From NCBI GenBank assembly GCA_963816775.1, contig CAWFLX010000038.1, forward strand, positions 1-64,000: a stretch of DNA of 64,000 bases, in the 5' to 3' direction. Source of the DNA: JAFAXD01 sp963816775. GTDB taxonomy: Bacteria; Pseudomonadota; Alphaproteobacteria; Rhizobiales; Xanthobacteraceae. The position numbers and the translations under genes are program-made. The notes under the pieces were generated by a model, which searched no databases, had not been told where the DNA came from, and saw only the letters and a list, made by a program, of their open reading frames with translations. This document shows, one piece after another, positions 7,546-15,892 of the stretch (its first letter is position 1; each line of letters begins with the position of its first letter).

Positions 7546-8737
7546 AGCGAGCTTTGCCCTTCCCGGTCCGCACCGGGCGCGTCGCAACCCACAAGATCAG
7601 CGCCCCGCCACCCGTGATCGCGATTCCGAGCGCCATCGGCCAGATGCTGGTGCCTACGAGCGCCCCGATCGTCGTTCCGACGATCGCGCCGGCGCATTGC
7701 TGCACGAAGCCGATCAGCGCCGACGCGGTCCCGGCGTCGTCCGGAAACGGCGTAAGCGCCGCGGCCACCAACTGCGATTGCATCAGGCCAAGTCCGAACA
7801 GATAAAGCGCCGCCGACGCGATCAGAGTGGCTTCCGAAAACAGCCCGGCGGCACCCAGCAACATCCCGATGGCAGCGGTCGCGCAGGCTGCAGCCCCCAA
7901 CCCGGCGGTGCGGTCGAGTCCCCAACGCATCACCAAGCGTGTTGCGAGCGTTGAGCCCGCGATGAACCCCAAGCATGACGTCGCATAGGCGATTGCGTAG
8001 ACGAGCGGCGAAAACCCGAACACGAACTGCAGCACGAACGGCGAGCCCGCAATCCATGCAAACAGGCCGCCGTAAGCGACTGCCCCGACCACGAGATTGG
8101 CGAGAAAAACCCGGTGGGTCGCCACGCGTCGATAGTTGCCCAGCAATCCCGCGAGCGACGGCGCGGTGCGCGCGTGGTGGGTCTCAGGAAGAAAGCGCCA
8201 GGCCAGGTATCCCGCCAATGCGCCCGCCGCGATCAGGAACCCAAAGCCCGCGCGCCACCCGAACGCTGTCTGCAAGATGCCGCCGGTCAACGGCGCGATG
8301 ATCGGAGCAAACCCCATCAGCACGCCCATGGACGAAAGCTGGCGGCCGGCGCGCACGCCTTCGTACATGTCGCGCACCACCGCACGCACCGCCACGATCG
8401 AGCCCGAAACGCCGAGCGCCTGCAGGAAGCGCCCGGCGATCAGCATCGCAATCGAGGTCGAGAGGAGGCAGATCAGAGTCGCCGCGCAGTAGAGGACAAA
8501 CGACAGGACGATAATCGGTTTGCGGCCAATGCGGTCCGAGATCGGCCCGTGCACGACCTGGCCGATCGCGAAGCCGACCAGATAGAGCGAGATCGTAAGC
8601 TGGACGTGCGCCGGCGGCGCCGCCAGTGCGGCCGCGATCGCCGGCATCGACGGCAAGTAGAGGTCAACGGACAGCGGACCGAAGCTCGTCAGGAACGCGA
8701 GCAGCGCAGTGAGCGCGAACGTATCCGGGCGAAGCAT
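7532..8737 (-). CDS. Bcr/CflA family multidrug efflux MFS transporter
   Basis: About 400 residues with twelve predicted membrane segments. The early signature PLSVDLYLPSMPAI and the loop GPISDRIGRKPI are characteristic of the Bcr/CflA drug:proton antiporter subfamily (bicyclomycin, chloramphenicol and similar substrates). The ATG at 8737 places the first helix at the N-terminus; an upstream in-frame start at 8818 would add an unlikely tail. The 3' end overlaps the convergent PBP gene by 14 bases. The actual substrate cannot be read from sequence. Confidence 0.85.
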   Translation of the reverse strand: MLRPDTFALTALLAFLTSFGPLSVDLYLPSMPAIAAALAAPPAHVQLTISLYLVGFAIGQVVHGPISDRIGRKPIIVLSFVLYCAATLICLLSTSIAMLIAGRFLQALGVSGSIVAVRAVVRDMYEGVRAGRQLSSMGVLMGFAPIIAPLTGGILQTAFGWRAGFGFLIAAGALAGYLAWRFLPETHHARTAPSLAGLLGNYRRVATHRVFLANLVVGAVAYGGLFAWIAGSPFVLQFVFGFSPLVYAIAYATSCLGFIAGSTLATRLVMRWGLDRTAGLGAAACATAAIGMLLGAAGLFSEATLIASAALYLFGLGLMQSQLVAAALTPFPDDAGTASALIGFVQQCAGAIVGTTIGALVGTSIWPMALGIAITGGGALILWVATRPVRTGKGKARFSGD

Positions 8738-8849
8738 GAGACGGGGGATCGCAAGGGTTCGAGGCAGGATCGGACGGCGGACCCTTATAGGGGCAAGCCC
8801 GGGCTGGGCGAAATGCAATCAGCGGAAGCAGGGAATGCGTCCGTTCTGG

Positions 8850-9605
8850 CTAGCGGCTCGACCCGTACCGATGCAAATCGGCGCCGTGGGCGTCGAGCCA
8901 GGCCTTGGCGCGATCCATCTCCGGACAGATCCCGCGCACGATGCGCCAGAAGCGGGGCGCGTGGCTGAGTTCGAGGAGATGCGCGGCCTCGTGCGCAGCG
9001 AGGTAGTCGAGCACGTGCGGCGGCGCGAGAATCAGCCGCCAGGAGAACGACAGCGCGCCGGTCGCCGAGCACGAGCCCCACCGGCTCGACGTGTCGCGCA
9101 CGCTGACGCGCGCAACCGCGGCACCGAGGGCGCGTGCATAACGACGGCTCGCGGCATCGAGGTCGCGCTTGGCCTCGCGTCTGAGGTAATCGGCGACCCG
9201 GCGTTGTACATGCGGCGCGTCACCGGCGACGCAGAGCAGCGCTTCTCCGTCCACGTCCTCCACCCAGACGGTTCCGCGCGCACCGGGTCGGTGAACGATG
9301 CGGTGCGGCCGCCCGCGCAGCGGCACGGTCGCGCCGTCCACGAACGGCGCCGGCGCCGGCAGCCGGCCCAGGCGGGTCGCGATCCACCCGCCGTTCTTCT
9401 GGGCGAATGCCTTGGCGTCGGCGAGCGAGCCGCGCAGCGGCATGGTGAGCAGGACTTCGCGGGTCGCGGCCTGAATGCGCAGGGTGTAGCGGCGGGCGCT
9501 GCGGTTGCGGCGCAGCCGGACCAGATAGGTGGCACGGTCGAATGCCACTTCAATGGTCGGGGGTTCGGGCGGACGGCGAAAGAGCGCGGGCGACATGGGC
9601 GGCAT
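8850..9605 (-). CDS. YgjP-like (DUF45/M48-type) zinc metallopeptidase-fold protein
   Basis: 251 residues with the HExxH zinc motif HEAAHLLELSH late in the chain, and the upstream TSSRWGSCS segment typical of YgjP/DUF45 proteins. The N-terminal half is a beta-rich domain (VRLRRNRSARRYTLRI). Members resemble SprT-like or wss-family metallopeptidases, but their cellular substrate is not settled. It stands between two unrelated minus-strand genes with gaps of over 100 bases on each side, so it is probably transcribed alone. Confidence 0.8.
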   Translation of the reverse strand: MPPMSPALFRRPPEPPTIEVAFDRATYLVRLRRNRSARRYTLRIQAATREVLLTMPLRGSLADAKAFAQKNGGWIATRLGRLPAPAPFVDGATVPLRGRPHRIVHRPGARGTVWVEDVDGEALLCVAGDAPHVQRRVADYLRREAKRDLDAASRRYARALGAAVARVSVRDTSSRWGSCSATGALSFSWRLILAPPHVLDYLAAHEAAHLLELSHAPRFWRIVRGICPEMDRAKAWLDAHGADLHRYGSSR

Positions 9606-9711
9606 GTGCGCGTTCCGCCCGATCGCGGAACGCGGGGTTGCGAATCCGACTCAGAAAGCTGATTCGAGCGCCAGTATTACGGCGGGAGCGGAAGGCGCAA
9701 GAGGCCGCGCG

Positions 9712-11097
9712 TTAAACTCCGCGCGACCGTACGGTCTTGAGCTCGACCAGGTTGGTCGGCTTGCGGGCAGGTTTGCGCTCGCGCGCCACCGCATCGACGG
9801 GCTGATTGTTGGACAGCATGAAATCGGCAATGCGCGGCGCGATCTCGGCGCGGAAGCGCGAACCGTTGAACACGCCGTAGTGCCCGACCGCGGGCTGCAG
9901 CCAATGGGCCTTGCGCTCGGGCGGAATGTTGACGCACAGCCGATGCGCGGCCTCGGTCTGGCCGACGCCCGAAATGTCGTCGTGCTCGCCCTCGATCGTC
10001 AGGAGCGCCACCCGCCGGATCGCGGCCGGATCGACCGCGCGTCCGCGATGGGTCATCTGGCCTTTCGGCAAGGCGTGACGCACGAACACGGTGTCGACCG
10101 TCTGCAGGTAAAACTCGGCCGCGAGGTCCATCACCGCCAGGTATTCGTCATAGAATTCGCGATGCTTCTGGGCTGAATCGCCGTCATGCTTGACGAGGTG
10201 CATGAACAGGTTGCGATGGGCCTCGATGTGGCGATCGAGGTTCATGCTCATGAAGCCATGCAGCTGCAGGAAGCCGGGATACACATCGCGCATCATGCCG
10301 GGATGCGGGAACGGTACCTTGGTGATGACGTTGCGCCGGAACCATTCGATGCCGCGCTCTTCCGCGAGCGCATTGACACCGGTCGGGTTGATGCGGGTAT
10401 CGATCGGGCCGCCCATCAGCACCATGGAGTTCGGCACGTAGGGATCGTCTGCCGCTTCCATGAGCGAGACTGCCGCCATCACCGGAACCGACGGCTGACA
10501 GACCGCGATCACGTGGGTGTTGCCACCGAGCGCGTGCAGGATCGACACCAGGTATTCGATGTAATCGTCGAGATCGAACGGGCCCTCGCTGACCGGCACG
10601 GTTCGGGCATCGGCCCATTCGGTGATGTAGACGTCATGATTGGAAAGGAATGCCTCGACGGTGCCGCGCAGGAGCGTCGGGTAGTGGCCCGACATGGGCG
10701 CGACAATCAGCACGCGGGGTTGCGGACGATGCGGCACATGTTCGAGCGCGCGCTCGAAGTGCAGCAACCGGCAGAACGGGCGCTGCCAGACCGGTGTGAT
10801 GTGAACCGGGACGCGCTCACCGCCGACGGTGGTCGACGTAATTCCCCATTCGGGCCGCCCGTATCGGCGGGTGGAGCGCTCGAACAGCTCGGCGCCGGCC
10901 GCGAGCGACTTGCCCAGGGTGGTGTGCGACCACGGATTGACCGGATTTTTGAACATCAGCCGGGTGGCGTCGGCGAGCGCCCGCGCTGGGATTACCGCCG
11001 CCTGGCTCATCTCGTAGAACCAGTACATCGGCGCCGATAACGGAAACGCGCCGCCTGCAATGACGCCTGGTGCTTTGCCGAATTCCCCGATTGCCAT
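9712..11097 (-). CDS. phaZ: Intracellular polyhydroxyalkanoate depolymerase
   Basis: 461 residues of the PhaZ1-type (alpha/beta hydrolase) family that degrades native cytoplasmic PHB granules. The nucleophile is Cys200 in the lipase-like box VCQPSVPVMA. The catalytic His is probably in QPAVGHYGVF and the Asp in TIEGEHDDISG. The family signature YEMSQAAVIPARALA is near the start, so translation may begin at an internal Met (MYWFYEM, residue 24). Together with the PHA-system protein at 37357 it indicates that the organism stores PHA. A TTGC-N3-GCAG motif lies 25-35 bases upstream. Confidence 0.92.
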   Translation of the reverse strand: MAIGEFGKAPGVIAGGAFPLSAPMYWFYEMSQAAVIPARALADATRLMFKNPVNPWSHTTLGKSLAAGAELFERSTRRYGRPEWGITSTTVGGERVPVHITPVWQRPFCRLLHFERALEHVPHRPQPRVLIVAPMSGHYPTLLRGTVEAFLSNHDVYITEWADARTVPVSEGPFDLDDYIEYLVSILHALGGNTHVIAVCQPSVPVMAAVSLMEAADDPYVPNSMVLMGGPIDTRINPTGVNALAEERGIEWFRRNVITKVPFPHPGMMRDVYPGFLQLHGFMSMNLDRHIEAHRNLFMHLVKHDGDSAQKHREFYDEYLAVMDLAAEFYLQTVDTVFVRHALPKGQMTHRGRAVDPAAIRRVALLTIEGEHDDISGVGQTEAAHRLCVNIPPERKAHWLQPAVGHYGVFNGSRFRAEIAPRIADFMLSNNQPVDAVARERKPARKPTNLVELKTVRSRGV

Positions 11098-11121
11098 TTC
11101 AGTCCCCGGTCATGGTTCTTG

Positions 11122-11132
11122 TTGCGTTGCAG
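11122..11132 (-). promoter_or_regulatory. Candidate PhaR-type site upstream of phaZ
   Basis: TTGC-GTT-GCAG lies just upstream of the phaZ start and resembles the CTGC-N3-GCAG / TTGC-rich targets described for the PHA regulator PhaR. A perfect CTGC-N3-GCAG also occurs at 11241-11251, inside the end of the next gene. Function is inferred from similarity to the consensus only. Confidence 0.3.
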
Positions 11133-11233
11133 CATCCTGTCGTCATTGTGTCACACAGTCAACATGACACCGCACGGACATGCACAGCCGTAGAAGTCTC
11201 CAACAACCGGGTTAAATATAGGTAGGACAACGC

Positions 11234-12091
11234 CTATTCGCTGCCTTGCAGCAGCGAACCGTGCCGGCGGGCCGCCTGCAGGTATTTGAGAAAGGCAAAA
11301 ATCGCGAGCGCGATCAACGCGATATTGATGGCAAACGCCTGTACCATCAGGTCGCCCCGAAATACATGCGCGGTGAGCAAGGCTCGCATGCCTTCGAACA
11401 CATAGGTCGGAGGCAGCATCCACGAGATCACCGCGAGCCACGGCGGCAACACCGACACCGGGTAGTACACGCAGGTCAGCGGCAGGAAGATGAACATGAG
11501 CGTCCAGGCCATGTTCTCAGCGCCGAGGCCGTGGCGCAGCAGGAGCCCGGCAATGAAAATGCCGAGCGCCCAGCTGGTCAGGATCAGGTTGAGAAAGAAC
11601 GCCGCGAGGGCCAGTCCGAGCGCCCACAGATTGAATCCGAAAAATACGATCGCCAAGAGGCTGACCGGCACCATGCCGATCGATAGCCGGATGATGCTCA
11701 TGATCATCAACGCGCTGATGAACTCCGCCGGCTTGAGCGGCGAGATCAGGAGGTTCGCGAGATTGCGCGAATACATTTCCTCCAAAAACGAGATCGAGAA
11801 CCCGAGCTGCCCACGGAACAGAATGTCCCACAGCATGACGGCGCCGATGAACGTTTGTCCCACGCGCGCCGGCAGCCCTCCGAACTGACCGATGTAGGTC
11901 TGCAGGAATCCCCACATGAACATCTGCACGGTCGGCCAGTAGATGAGGTCGAACACCCGCGGCCAGGATGAGCGCAGCAGGTACCAGTAGCGCGCCACCA
12001 TGGCGCCGACGCGCGCGAACGAGAACGCCGATGGATCGTGCAGGATATTTGCCGATCGGTCGCGAGCGGCTGGAATGCGAGCGGTGGTCAC
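11234..12091 (-). CDS. ABC-2 type exporter permease
   Basis: 285 residues with six hydrophobic segments and the ABC-2 membrane fold, including LISPLKPAEFI and the late YPVSVLPPWLAVISWMLPP signature shared by the NodJ/DrrB/YadH family. The first 35 residues are polar and cytoplasmic. The start overlaps the stop of the upstream ATPase gene by 4 bases (ATGA), so the two are translationally coupled and form one exporter. Substrate unknown; drugs, lipids or polysaccharides are usual for the family. Confidence 0.85.
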   Translation of the reverse strand: MTTARIPAARDRSANILHDPSAFSFARVGAMVARYWYLLRSSWPRVFDLIYWPTVQMFMWGFLQTYIGQFGGLPARVGQTFIGAVMLWDILFRGQLGFSISFLEEMYSRNLANLLISPLKPAEFISALMIMSIIRLSIGMVPVSLLAIVFFGFNLWALGLALAAFFLNLILTSWALGIFIAGLLLRHGLGAENMAWTLMFIFLPLTCVYYPVSVLPPWLAVISWMLPPTYVFEGMRALLTAHVFRGDLMVQAFAINIALIALAIFAFLKYLQAARRHGSLLQGSE

Positions 12092-12849
12092 GGCACCGCT
12101 TCCCGCGCCGCCTCGCCGCGGCCGCGTGCCACGTCGAGAAAGACTTCTTCGAGATTGTTGCGGCCGTAACGCGCCAGCAGTCGCGCCGGCGTATCGTCAT
12201 CCACGATCACGCCGCGCTTCATCATGATGACGCGGTCGCACAGCCGCTCGACCTCGCTCATGTTGTGGGAGGCGAGCAGCATCGTGGCGCGCCGTTCGGC
12301 GGTGTAGTGCTCGAGGTGGGTGCGCACCCAGTCGGCGGTGTCGGGATCGAGCGACGCCGTCGGCTCGTCCAGCAACAACACCTCCGGCGCGTTGATCAAC
12401 GCCTTGGCGAGCGACACGCGGGTCTTCTGGCCGGCGGAGAGTTTGCCGGTCGGCCGATCGAGCAGCTCCGTCAGATCGAGTTCCTCAGCGAGTTCCGCGA
12501 TGCGTGCGTCGCGCTCCGCAACCCCGTAGAGACGCGCGAACACGCTCAGATTCTGGCGGACGGTGAGCCGGTGCGGCATCTCCACATACGGGCTCTCGAA
12601 ATTCATGCGGTGCAGAATGTGGTAGCGCTCGCGCGGCATGTCGTGGCCGAGGATGCGCACGCTCCCCGACGTCGGCGCGACCAGACCCATGATCATGGCG
12701 ATGGTCGTGGTCTTGCCGGCCCCGTTCCCGCCCAGAAGACCGATGATCGAGCCGGGTTCGATTGCAAACGAGATCCCGTCAACCGCGATGCCACCCGGAT
12801 AGTGCTTGACCAGGTTGGAAACGGCGATGGCGGGCTCGGTCGAAGGCAT
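12088..12849 (-). CDS. ABC exporter ATP-binding protein
   Basis: Nucleotide-binding domain partner of the ABC-2 permease that follows. Walker A is GGNGAGKTTT, the ABC signature is KLSAGQKTRVSLA, Walker B is VLLLDEPTASLD, and the switch His is in LLASHNMSE. This layout is typical of the DrrA/NodI/CcmA-like exporter class. I chose the ATG at 12849 (MPSTEP), which fits the family N-terminus; a TTG at 12903 is possible. It is the first gene of a two-gene operon. Confidence 0.88.
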   Translation of the reverse strand: MPSTEPAIAVSNLVKHYPGGIAVDGISFAIEPGSIIGLLGGNGAGKTTTIAMIMGLVAPTSGSVRILGHDMPRERYHILHRMNFESPYVEMPHRLTVRQNLSVFARLYGVAERDARIAELAEELDLTELLDRPTGKLSAGQKTRVSLAKALINAPEVLLLDEPTASLDPDTADWVRTHLEHYTAERRATMLLASHNMSEVERLCDRVIMMKRGVIVDDDTPARLLARYGRNNLEEVFLDVARGRGEAAREAVP

Positions 12850-12963
12850 GGGCGGCGTTACTTGCTGCACTCGTTCGGGTCGCGCTGTCAGATGGTACGA
12901 CAATCACGAGTGCACAATAACGCAATGCCTCAGCAAGTCATGCCGTAGCGGCCGCCCGGCGCC

Positions 12964-14562
12964 TCACGCCGCCGGCACCAGCGGAACCGCTTCGAGCGCC
13001 ACCCCGGCATCGAGATCGGCGATCTGGCGATCGAGATCCGCGATCAGGACCTGCGCGAATGCGCCGAGATGCAGATAGAACACCGACATCGTCATCATAT
13101 ACTCGAAATTGCGAGGCTGGTGGCGCAGGCAATCGATAACGGTTGCCCAGAAGTGGCGACGCAGGTGCGGCCGCGTGATGTTCATGGCCCAGAACGTGCG
13201 CGCCAGCCCGCGTAATTCCTTGAGCACCGTCTTCCATACGATCGTGTCCGGCAGACGCGGACGATCGAGTACCCGAGCGAGATGGCGAACGCGGGCGAAA
13301 AACGCGGCGGGATCGTAGATCCTGATCAGGATCGCGCGGAAATCCGCCAGCACATCGCGGCGCGGCCGCAACGTGATGAAGTTCAGGCCGGCGCTGCATT
13401 GATCGCCGCCACCGGCCAGGAGCGGCAGCAGCCGGCCTTCGCGCTCGAGCCGGCGCGTGAGCTGGGTATTGGGCAGCGCGGTGAGCAGGCCGACCATGGC
13501 GACCGGAATGCTGGTTGCCTCGATGCAGTCGACCATGGCCTCGGCGACCGCGGATTTTTCGGTGTCGAAGCCGACGATGAAGCCGGCGATCACCATCATG
13601 CCGGCGGCATAGATCTTGTGCACGCTGTCGGCGAGGCTGCGCCGGGTGTTCTGTTTCTTCTGGGTCGAGATCAACGTTTCGGTGTCCGGGCTTTCGATGC
13701 CAATGAAGATCGCGAAGAAGTTCGCCTCCCGCAGCATCTCCAGCAATTCACGATCGTCGGCGAGATTCATCGAGGCTTCGGTCGAGAACTGGAACGGATA
13801 GTTGTGCGCCCTTTGCCACGCGCACAGCTCGGGCAGAAACCGCTTGAGCGCCTTCTTGTTGCCGATCAGGTTGTCGTCGACGAAGTCGACGTGGCCGCGA
13901 TAGCCGGCGGCGCGCAGCGCGTCGAGCTCGGCCAGCATTTGGGCGTTGGTCTTGGCGCGCGGGACGCGGCCATAGAGCTCGATGATGTCACAGAACTCGC
14001 AATTGAACGGGCAGCCGCGCGAAAACTGCACGCCAACGTACAAATAATCCTCGAACTTGAGCAGATCAAAGCGCGGGATCGGGGTCTTGGTGACGTCGGC
14101 GGTAAACTTCGGCGCCTCGAATACGCCGCTCTTCGCGCCTGCCAGCCAGGCATTGATGAAATCCTCGATCACCCCTTCGACCTCGCCGAGCACCAGAAAA
14201 TCGGCGCTGCGATAGTCGTCCGGGCTCGAGGTCGCAGCGGGCCCGCCGACCACCACGGTCTTGCCAGACGAATGAGCGAGATCGATCAGCGCGAGCGCGT
14301 CATCCTGCTGCGGCAGCATGCCGCCGGTCATCACCATGTCGGCCCAGTCGAAATCCGCCGCCGTTACGTCCTCGGAGTTGCGATTGACCAGCCGGACGTT
14401 CCAGTCCTTCGGCAGCATGGCTGCAAGCGTGATCATGCCGAGCGGCGGCGCTGGAGCGCGCGCACCCCACACCTCGCAGACCGGCGCCAGACTCCAAAAC
14501 GAATTCGGATTGAAGCGCGGAAACACCATCAGCACGTTCGGAGTCCGCGCATTGCGAACCAT
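12964..14562 (-). CDS. Cobalamin-binding radical SAM protein, DUF4070/HpnP-like
   Basis: About 532 residues. Residues 1-140 form a Rossmann-type B12-binding domain (NVLMVFPRFNPN, VVVGGPAATSSPDDY). The radical SAM core has the Fe-S motif C184-x3-C188-x2-C191 in RGCPFNCEFC. The C-terminal helical part resembles DUF4070. The family includes the hopanoid C-2 methylase HpnP, but the N-terminal sequence here differs from what I know of HpnP, so the substrate is open. I chose the ATG at 14562, which has GGAG nine bases upstream, over the longer frame to 14730. It is divergent from the cold-shock gene. Confidence 0.8.
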   Translation of the reverse strand: MVRNARTPNVLMVFPRFNPNSFWSLAPVCEVWGARAPAPPLGMITLAAMLPKDWNVRLVNRNSEDVTAADFDWADMVMTGGMLPQQDDALALIDLAHSSGKTVVVGGPAATSSPDDYRSADFLVLGEVEGVIEDFINAWLAGAKSGVFEAPKFTADVTKTPIPRFDLLKFEDYLYVGVQFSRGCPFNCEFCDIIELYGRVPRAKTNAQMLAELDALRAAGYRGHVDFVDDNLIGNKKALKRFLPELCAWQRAHNYPFQFSTEASMNLADDRELLEMLREANFFAIFIGIESPDTETLISTQKKQNTRRSLADSVHKIYAAGMMVIAGFIVGFDTEKSAVAEAMVDCIEATSIPVAMVGLLTALPNTQLTRRLEREGRLLPLLAGGGDQCSAGLNFITLRPRRDVLADFRAILIRIYDPAAFFARVRHLARVLDRPRLPDTIVWKTVLKELRGLARTFWAMNITRPHLRRHFWATVIDCLRHQPRNFEYMMTMSVFYLHLGAFAQVLIADLDRQIADLDAGVALEAVPLVPAA

Positions 14563-14847
14563 CAGGGTCCACTCCAGGTAAAAACCGGGGAGGTGCCCCG
14601 GGAGAAACAGATCGTAGCGGCGAGCCAGAGCATCTGGCTCCAAGCTTCGGCACGAATGTCGGGACACAGCACCATCGGCGGTGCGCGCGAGTACAACGTC
14701 GCACATTATACCAATGCGTTCGACTTGCAATAATGCGCCCGGACTATTAGATTGCCGGATCGATATTTGGCCGGACTACTGGGCCGCTCCGCCTCGCACT
14801 GCCAGGCGCACGTTTCAGACTCTCTCCAAATTCGACGAACCGGATAC

Positions 14848-14867
14848 CGGGCACAATTGCGTGCCCG
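14848..14867 (+). promoter_or_regulatory. Hairpin in the 5' leader of the cold-shock gene
   Basis: A 7-bp stem (CGGGCAC / GTGCCCG) with a 6-base loop lies 35-54 bases before the csp start codon. Cold-shock mRNAs commonly carry structured leaders that change fold with temperature. A role here is inferred from position. Confidence 0.3.
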
Positions 14868-14901
14868 TTCCGCATGTGCACCGTCAGTGAAAGGACGATC
14901 A

Positions 14902-15111
14902 ATGGCTACGGGAACAGTAAAGTTCTATAACGGCAACAAAGGCTACGGCTTCATCGCGCCGGACGATGGCAGTAAGGACGTGTTCGTTCATGCCACCGCG
15001 CTCGAGCGCGCCGGCATCCATAGCTTGCGCGAGGGCCAGAAAGTAGATTTCGATGTGCAGACCGACGCTCGCTCCGGCAAGATCGCGGTCAGCCGTATTT
15101 CGGCGGAGTGA
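14902..15111 (+). CDS. Cold-shock domain protein (CspA family)
   Basis: 69 residues, a single cold-shock OB-fold. RNP1 is KGYGFIAPDDG and RNP2 is VFVHATAL, the nucleic-acid-binding aromatic patches. It binds single-stranded RNA/DNA and melts mRNA structure. The start is fixed by AAGGA seven bases upstream of the ATG; the longer frame upstream is not protein-like. It is followed by a strong hairpin and then infA, and RhlE is nearby. Confidence 0.95.
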   Translation: MATGTVKFYNGNKGYGFIAPDDGSKDVFVHATALERAGIHSLREGQKVDFDVQTDARSGKIAVSRISAE

Positions 15112-15140
15112 ATTTACGTCTTCTAAAATCTCATTTTCGG

Positions 15141-15165
15141 GACGCGCGACCGCAAGTCGCGCGTC
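15141..15165 (+). terminator. Perfect hairpin after the cold-shock gene
   Basis: A 10-bp perfect stem (GACGCGCGAC / GTCGCGCGTC) with a 5-base loop begins 30 bases after the csp stop. No T-run follows. It may act as a terminator or as a 3' stabilising structure between csp and infA. Confidence 0.55.
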
Positions 15166-15286
15166 TCAGGCGATCACCAAACAGGTACGCAAGGTCGTCA
15201 TCGATGCTATACTGGCCTGAGATTCTGGGTCGGCGGTGGGTCATGATCAATGCCGTATCCGGGACCGCCATCAACATGAGGCGCGC

Positions 15287-15559
15287 ATGGCCAAAGAAGA
15301 ACTGATCGAGCTTGAGGGCTTGGTGACCGAAATTCTGCCGGACACCCGCTTCCGTGTGCAGCTCGATAATGGACACGAGATCATCGCCTACGCGGCCGGC
15401 CGCATGAAGAAGAATCGGATCAAGACGCTGGCGGGAGATCGGGTCACGGTCGAGATGTCGCCCTACGATCTCGAGAAAGGACGCGTGATTTTCCGGCACA
15501 AGGATGAGCGGGCTGCTCCGCGCAGCGCCCCGGCGCGCCCCCAGTTCCGGCGACGTTGA
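15287..15559 (+). CDS. infA: Translation initiation factor IF-1
   Basis: 90 residues. The first 72 form the IF-1 OB-fold: KEELIELEGLVTEILPDTRF, then VQLDNGHEIIAYAAGRMKK, then RVTVEMSPYDLEKGRVIFR. IF-1 binds the 30S A site and shares its fold with Csp. The C-terminal 18 residues are an Arg/Pro-rich extension not found in the minimal protein. The start is the ATG that gives MAKEE, the conserved N-terminus. Rhizobiales often carry more than one infA, so this copy beside csp may be an extra one. I cannot see whether another exists. Confidence 0.93.
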   Translation: MAKEELIELEGLVTEILPDTRFRVQLDNGHEIIAYAAGRMKKNRIKTLAGDRVTVEMSPYDLEKGRVIFRHKDERAAPRSAPARPQFRRR

Positions 15560-15670
15560 TAGACAACCGGCGCGCGCTCCGATCCGACGGTAACCTGCAA
15601 ACACTCGGATCAGAAGGCGACCGGGTCGGGCACACAACAGTTAATTAGGACGCCGGAAGGAGGCGGACCC

Positions 15671-15892
15671 ATGCGCATCTACATCTTCAAGTCCGACGCC
15701 AACAAGGAGCTGCGCGCGTTCGCCGGCAATTCGGCAGGCAGCAAGCTGCCGTCGCATTTTCGTCCCTGGCACGCGGTGGGCGTGATCACGCCCGAACGCG
15801 CGCCGCCGCACAATTTCGCCCGTCCCACCATCGAGAAGGCGATCAACGAGCAGGGCTTTCAGCTCTGGCGCATGAAGCCGAAGGCGGAATGA
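15671..15892 (+). CDS. Conserved hypothetical protein (73 aa)
   Basis: A small basic protein with a strong AAGGAGG ribosome-binding site ahead of its ATG. It begins with a beta-strand-like MRIYIFKSD and contains LPSHFRPWHAVGV and a polar C-terminus. I know similar short proteins in Rhizobiales, without an assigned function. Its last 34 bases overlap the convergent rhlE gene. Its position between infA and rhlE suggests, but does not show, a link to translation or the cold response. Confidence 0.65.
   Translation: MRIYIFKSDANKELRAFAGNSAGSKLPSHFRPWHAVGVITPERAPPHNFARPTIEKAINEQGFQLWRMKPKAE

Noticed and set aside
12964..14562. Firm call as hopanoid C-2 methylase hpnP
   Set aside because: The B12 domain start and neighbourhood differ from hpnP as I know it; kept as HpnP-like only.
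13282..14733. Plus-strand frame of 483 codons opposite the radical SAM gene
   Set aside because: It is the antisense shadow; the minus strand has a clear Fe-S motif and B12 domain.
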